Below, piece after piece: positions 15,534-18,529 of a stretch of DNA of 18,529 nt. The notes under the pieces are model-generated. The model made no database searches, was not told where the DNA came from, and saw only the letters and a list, made by a program, of their open reading frames with translations. Source of the DNA: Saprospiraceae bacterium (GTDB lineage: Bacteria > Bacteroidota > Bacteroidia > Chitinophagales > Saprospiraceae); contig JABDJE010000105.1 in assembly GCA_013002625.1 (NCBI GenBank), forward strand, positions 1 through 18,529, given 5' to 3'. Position numbers and translations under genes: made by a program. Every line of letters begins with the position of its first letter. Position 1 is the stretch's first letter.

Positions 15534-17744
15534 TTATGGACGCTCAGTTGGCGTATTATCCAAGCCTCCGCTTTTTAATTTATTATTTAAAAAATTAGTC
15601 ATTGCTATATACAGATGCAGACGTGCATTATTTCCAAAAATACCGTGATTTCGGTTTGGATAGAAATAAGTGTCAAACTGCTTATTGGCGCCTATGAGCG
15701 CATTGGCCATTTCAGCAGTATGCTGGAAATGCACATTATCATCTGAATTACCATGAACTAAAAAGTAATTACCCTTTAATTGATCAACGAAATTAATGGG
15801 CGAATTGTCAGCATAACCATCCGGATTTTCCTCTTCGGTCCGCATAAAGCGTTCTGTATAAATGGTGTCGTACCATTTCCAATTTGTTACAGGGGCCACG
15901 GCAATGGCCGCTTTAAAGACATCATTGCCTTTAAGCAGACAAAGCGATGACATATAGCCACCATAACTCCATCCAAATATTCCAATTCTGGATGCATCCG
16001 TGTAATCAAGGCTTCCCAGATATTTGGCTGCTTCGATTTGGTCGATTGTTTCATAATGTCCTAATTGCTGGTATGTCATTTTTTTAAATTCCTCACCGCG
16101 TGCACCGGTTCCGCGATTGTCAACTACAGCAATGACATATCCCTGGTCTGCCAGATGTTGAAACCACATATAGTTCTGACCGCGCCATGAATCCACAACT
16201 TGTTGAGACCCTGGTCCTCCATATAAATACATAAATACGGGATATTGTTTGCTCGGATCAAAACCATCCGGCTTAATCATATAACCGTTGAGTTCGACGT
16301 TGTCACTTGTTGTAAATGCAAAAAACTCGGCTTCATTGATAGAGGCTTCTGCCAATTTTTTCTTCAATTTCTCATTGTCTTCAATGGTTCGGATCAGCTG
16401 ATCATTTCTGTCATAGACCTTGTAAGTGGCCGGCACATTCATTTTACTGTATGTATTGACATAGTAGTCGAAAGTACTCGAAAATTGAGCGCTGTTTGTA
16501 CCTTGTTCTGTTGTGTGCTCCTTCTTATCAATTCCGCGCAGATTGACTGAATATATTTTACGTTGTAAAGGAGATTCTTCAGCCGCTTGATAATATACGC
16601 GTCTGTTTTTCTCGTCCACGCCATAGAAATTAGTTACATCATAGTTGCCGGATGTCAGAGCACGCATTTCTCTACCGGTCAGGTCATATAAGTATAAATG
16701 GTTATAACCGCTCTTTTCACTTGACCAGATAAATTGACCGTTATCAAGGAAACGGATATCATCTGTAATGTCTATATAGTACTTGTTCTTTTCAGTCATG
16801 ATCGTATTCAGACTTCCATCTTTGGTATTGCCTAGAACGAGCTTCAATTCATTTTGATGTCTGTTCATTTTATAAATCATGAGTGTATGATCCTGCTTGG
16901 TCCACTTCAACCTAGGGATGTAATTATCGTGGGTGCTGTCTGTATCAAAATCCAATATTTGGCCGCTCTGAATATCATAGACATGCACAGTAACGATGGC
17001 ATTTTTTTCACCAACTTTTGGGTACTTGAAAGTTTCATATTCTGGGTAAAGTTCGCCTGTGTAATTGGTCATGGTAAATTCAGGAACCTCGGTTTCATCA
17101 AATCGCATGAAGGCCACCTGACGGCTGTCAGGACTCCAGAAAAATGCTTTTGTAAATGAATATTCTTCTTCATATACCCAGTCGGCCATTCCATTTATGA
17201 TCATGTTGGACTTGCCGTCTTGTGTTATTTGTGTTGTTTCTTCAGTATCCAGGTCAAATACATATAGATTGTTCATGTAGGTGTAGGCAACCTTGGTCGC
17301 ATCTGGCGATAGGGTAGCATTAGATATTTTTTCACCTTCACGTACAGCTGTCATGGATTGTGTGGCTAAATCATAAACATGAAAAATAGCTTTGGTTGAC
17401 CTTCTGTAAATCGATTCAGATTGAGATTTGATAAGGATCTTTTTTTCTTCTTTATCAAATGTGAATCTGGCAATGTTGCCAGTAAATCCAGCCATATCCT
17501 TAAGGTCATTGCCTTTTACAATATCATTAACAAACTGACCTGTCAATAGATCATATTTTTTAATTGCATTGTTCTCCAACCGTGTATAGTGCTGCCCATC
17601 ATTCATGAAGTTGAATCCTGGTACACGCTTGGCAACATATTTATAATCCTTCCAGATATCACTGAGTGAAATGGTATTTTGACACTGAATCGGCAGAGAC
17701 CAGATGAATAAAGCAATCAAGCTGAACAACACGCTTTTTCTCAT
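15534..17744 (-). CDS. dipeptidyl peptidase IV (S9B prolyl oligopeptidase family)
   Basis: 736 residues from the ATG at 17744; an upstream TTG at 17768 would add 8 residues in front of the signal peptide, so the ATG is preferred. The signal peptide (MRKSVLFSLIALFIWSLPIQ) sends it to the periplasm, where DPP IV removes Xaa-Pro dipeptides from peptide N termini. Residues about 80-470 are the DPPIV_N beta-propeller. The double-Glu motif that grips the free N terminus is in DWVYEEE (Glu193-Glu194). The alpha/beta-hydrolase domain has the nucleophile GWSYGGY (Ser593), the Asp in HGNSDDNVHF (Asp668) and the His in NRNHGIFG (His700). All catalytic residues are intact. It probably feeds on peptides made by secreted proteases. 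smpB follows 16 nt downstream. Confidence 0.95.
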   Translation of the reverse strand: MRKSVLFSLIALFIWSLPIQCQNTISLSDIWKDYKYVAKRVPGFNFMNDGQHYTRLENNAIKKYDLLTGQFVNDIVKGNDLKDMAGFTGNIARFTFDKEEKKILIKSQSESIYRRSTKAIFHVYDLATQSMTAVREGEKISNATLSPDATKVAYTYMNNLYVFDLDTEETTQITQDGKSNMIINGMADWVYEEEYSFTKAFFWSPDSRQVAFMRFDETEVPEFTMTNYTGELYPEYETFKYPKVGEKNAIVTVHVYDIQSGQILDFDTDSTHDNYIPRLKWTKQDHTLMIYKMNRHQNELKLVLGNTKDGSLNTIMTEKNKYYIDITDDIRFLDNGQFIWSSEKSGYNHLYLYDLTGREMRALTSGNYDVTNFYGVDEKNRRVYYQAAEESPLQRKIYSVNLRGIDKKEHTTEQGTNSAQFSSTFDYYVNTYSKMNVPATYKVYDRNDQLIRTIEDNEKLKKKLAEASINEAEFFAFTTSDNVELNGYMIKPDGFDPSKQYPVFMYLYGGPGSQQVVDSWRGQNYMWFQHLADQGYVIAVVDNRGTGARGEEFKKMTYQQLGHYETIDQIEAAKYLGSLDYTDASRIGIFGWSYGGYMSSLCLLKGNDVFKAAIAVAPVTNWKWYDTIYTERFMRTEEENPDGYADNSPINFVDQLKGNYFLVHGNSDDNVHFQHTAEMANALIGANKQFDTYFYPNRNHGIFGNNARLHLYIAMTNFLNNKLKSGGLDNTPTERP

Positions 17745-17897
17745 GATTTTAAAGTTTGTGGTTAGCAAATATCTACATTTTATCGTTTTATATATTGATA
17801 TCCCTTTATTTGTCGGTATGGAGTCCAGATGAGCTAAGTTAATTTCAATATTTTAAGGAAATTTTTAATCATAGACTAACTCTACAACGTAAAAAGA
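17745..17897. promoter_or_regulatory. divergent gap between DPP IV and the surface-protein gene
   Basis: This 153-nt A/T-rich gap must hold promoters for both divergent genes. No exact TAnnTTTG -7 element was found on either strand; TATTTG-like near matches occur on both. No palindrome or hairpin stands out. Confidence 0.3.
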
Positions 17898-18529
17898 ATG
17901 CTGTTTAAATCCAAACTGCACCTCGTAAGTGCCTTAACAATTGCTGTATTATTATTTCTTTCATTTTCTGGAAACCATCCCGCCGGTAATTCTGGTGCCC
18001 CTGGAGACGGTATCTGTTCTAATTGCCACGGCGGCAGTGGGGGCGGTTTTGATGGTTCGATAGATATTTCGGGTCTTCCATCAGTTGTCGAACCTGGCAC
18101 TGTGTATAATATAACAATGACATTGAATGTCAGTCAGGGTTCTCCAATAAGAGGAGGGTTTCAAGTCGTGTCACTGCTGGATGCCAATGATAACCAAGCC
18201 GGTGACTGGTTTAATAATGGAGGCGGTTCGTCCCTGATTGTTTCCGGAGGACGAGAATATTTTGGTCATTCACCAGCACAGAATTTTGGAGGCGGTTCTT
18301 CCATATCCTGGACCTGTGATTGGGTACCACCCAGTGTATCGGATGATGTAACCTTTTACGCGGCTGGTAACCTGGCAAATGGATCCGGATCAAGTGGAGA
18401 TAAAATCGTTACAAACACATTGACAGTAACAGTAGAACCAGCAGTTCCACTGGACATTACATTCAGTAATGTTCAGGATGTAAGTTGTTTTGGTGAAGAA
18501 GATGGTTCAGCGCTTGCAAGTGCTTCGGG
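17898..18529 (+). CDS. choice-of-anchor V/SprB-repeat surface protein, N-terminal 210 residues (3' end off the window)
   Basis: The ATG at 17898 opens a frame that runs to the window end without a stop. Residues 1-25 are a signal-peptide-like hydrophobic stretch (VSALTIAVLLFLSFSG). GNSGAPGDGICSNCHGG (30-46) has the start pattern of the Bacteroidota choice-of-anchor V (Reeler-like) domain and includes a CxxCH motif at Cys40-Cys43-His44, the usual covalent haem c attachment site. A beta-rich domain follows to about residue 180 (VVEPGTVYNITMTLNVSQGS, then WTCDWVPPSVSDDVTFYAAG). The last visible part, DVSCFGEEDGSALASASG, matches the start of an SprB repeat, a unit of T9SS-exported gliding adhesins. 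The missing part probably has more SprB repeats and a sorting domain. It is divergent from DPP IV. Confidence 0.85.
   Translation, partial: MLFKSKLHLVSALTIAVLLFLSFSGNHPAGNSGAPGDGICSNCHGGSGGGFDGSIDISGLPSVVEPGTVYNITMTLNVSQGSPIRGGFQVVSLLDANDNQAGDWFNNGGGSSLIVSGGREYFGHSPAQNFGGGSSISWTCDWVPPSVSDDVTFYAAGNLANGSGSSGDKIVTNTLTVTVEPAVPLDITFSNVQDVSCFGEEDGSALASAS

Noticed and set aside
16854..17159. 101-codon plus-strand frame inside the DPP IV gene
   Set aside because: Antisense shadow of an intact enzyme gene, with no domain or plausible ribosome binding site.

Overview
The window looks like a chromosomal segment from a member of the Bacteroidota, probably the Saprospiria or a related gliding or marine lineage. 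The signs are type IX secretion (T9SS) C-terminal sorting domains, a choice-of-anchor V/SprB-type surface protein, a CarboxypepD_reg-plus-plug TonB-dependent receptor, a Bacteroidota-type ParC, a periplasmic DPP IV and a low-GC, A/T-rich intergenic style. The lineage below phylum is an inference. No rRNA, tRNA, CRISPR array or intact insertion sequence was seen.

Layout. 1-4375 (minus strand): a 3-TM TolB-like/TPR protein, a TonB C-terminal-domain protein overlapping it by 1 nt, then the N-terminal 501 codons of a TonB-dependent receptor running off the left edge. 4469-5371 (plus): a patatin-like lipase transcribed divergently. 5359-5458: inverted clusters of 8-bp repeats between convergent genes. 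5457-9701 (minus): an apparent two-gene operon of T9SS cargo, a metzincin-beta-helix protein and a beta-propeller-like protein. Each is interrupted by one lesion, an in-frame TAA and a one-base G-run frameshift respectively. 9702-10130: a noncoding stretch with a 164-bp foldback element that has terminal inverted repeats. 10131-12755 (minus): topoisomerase IV subunit A. 12976-15061 (plus): an ECF sigma factor overlapping a gene for a one-TM protein with a predicted outer-membrane-barrel-like C terminus. 15062-17744 (minus): DPP IV followed by smpB. 17898-18529 (plus): the start of a surface protein with a CxxCH-bearing choice-of-anchor V domain and the beginning of an SprB repeat.

How they work together: most of the window is envelope and secretion biology (outer-membrane uptake, surface adhesins, secreted protease, peptide trimming), interspersed with housekeeping genes (parC, smpB). 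The most unusual unit is the sigma factor plus envelope protein pair. It resembles a sigma/anti-sigma system in which the membrane partner carries a barrel-like sensor domain instead of a usual soluble periplasmic domain. The second is the TolB-like/TPR membrane protein coupled to an anchorless TonB domain. The two damaged T9SS genes suggest either decay of a surface-protein operon or sequencing/assembly errors; raw reads would separate these.
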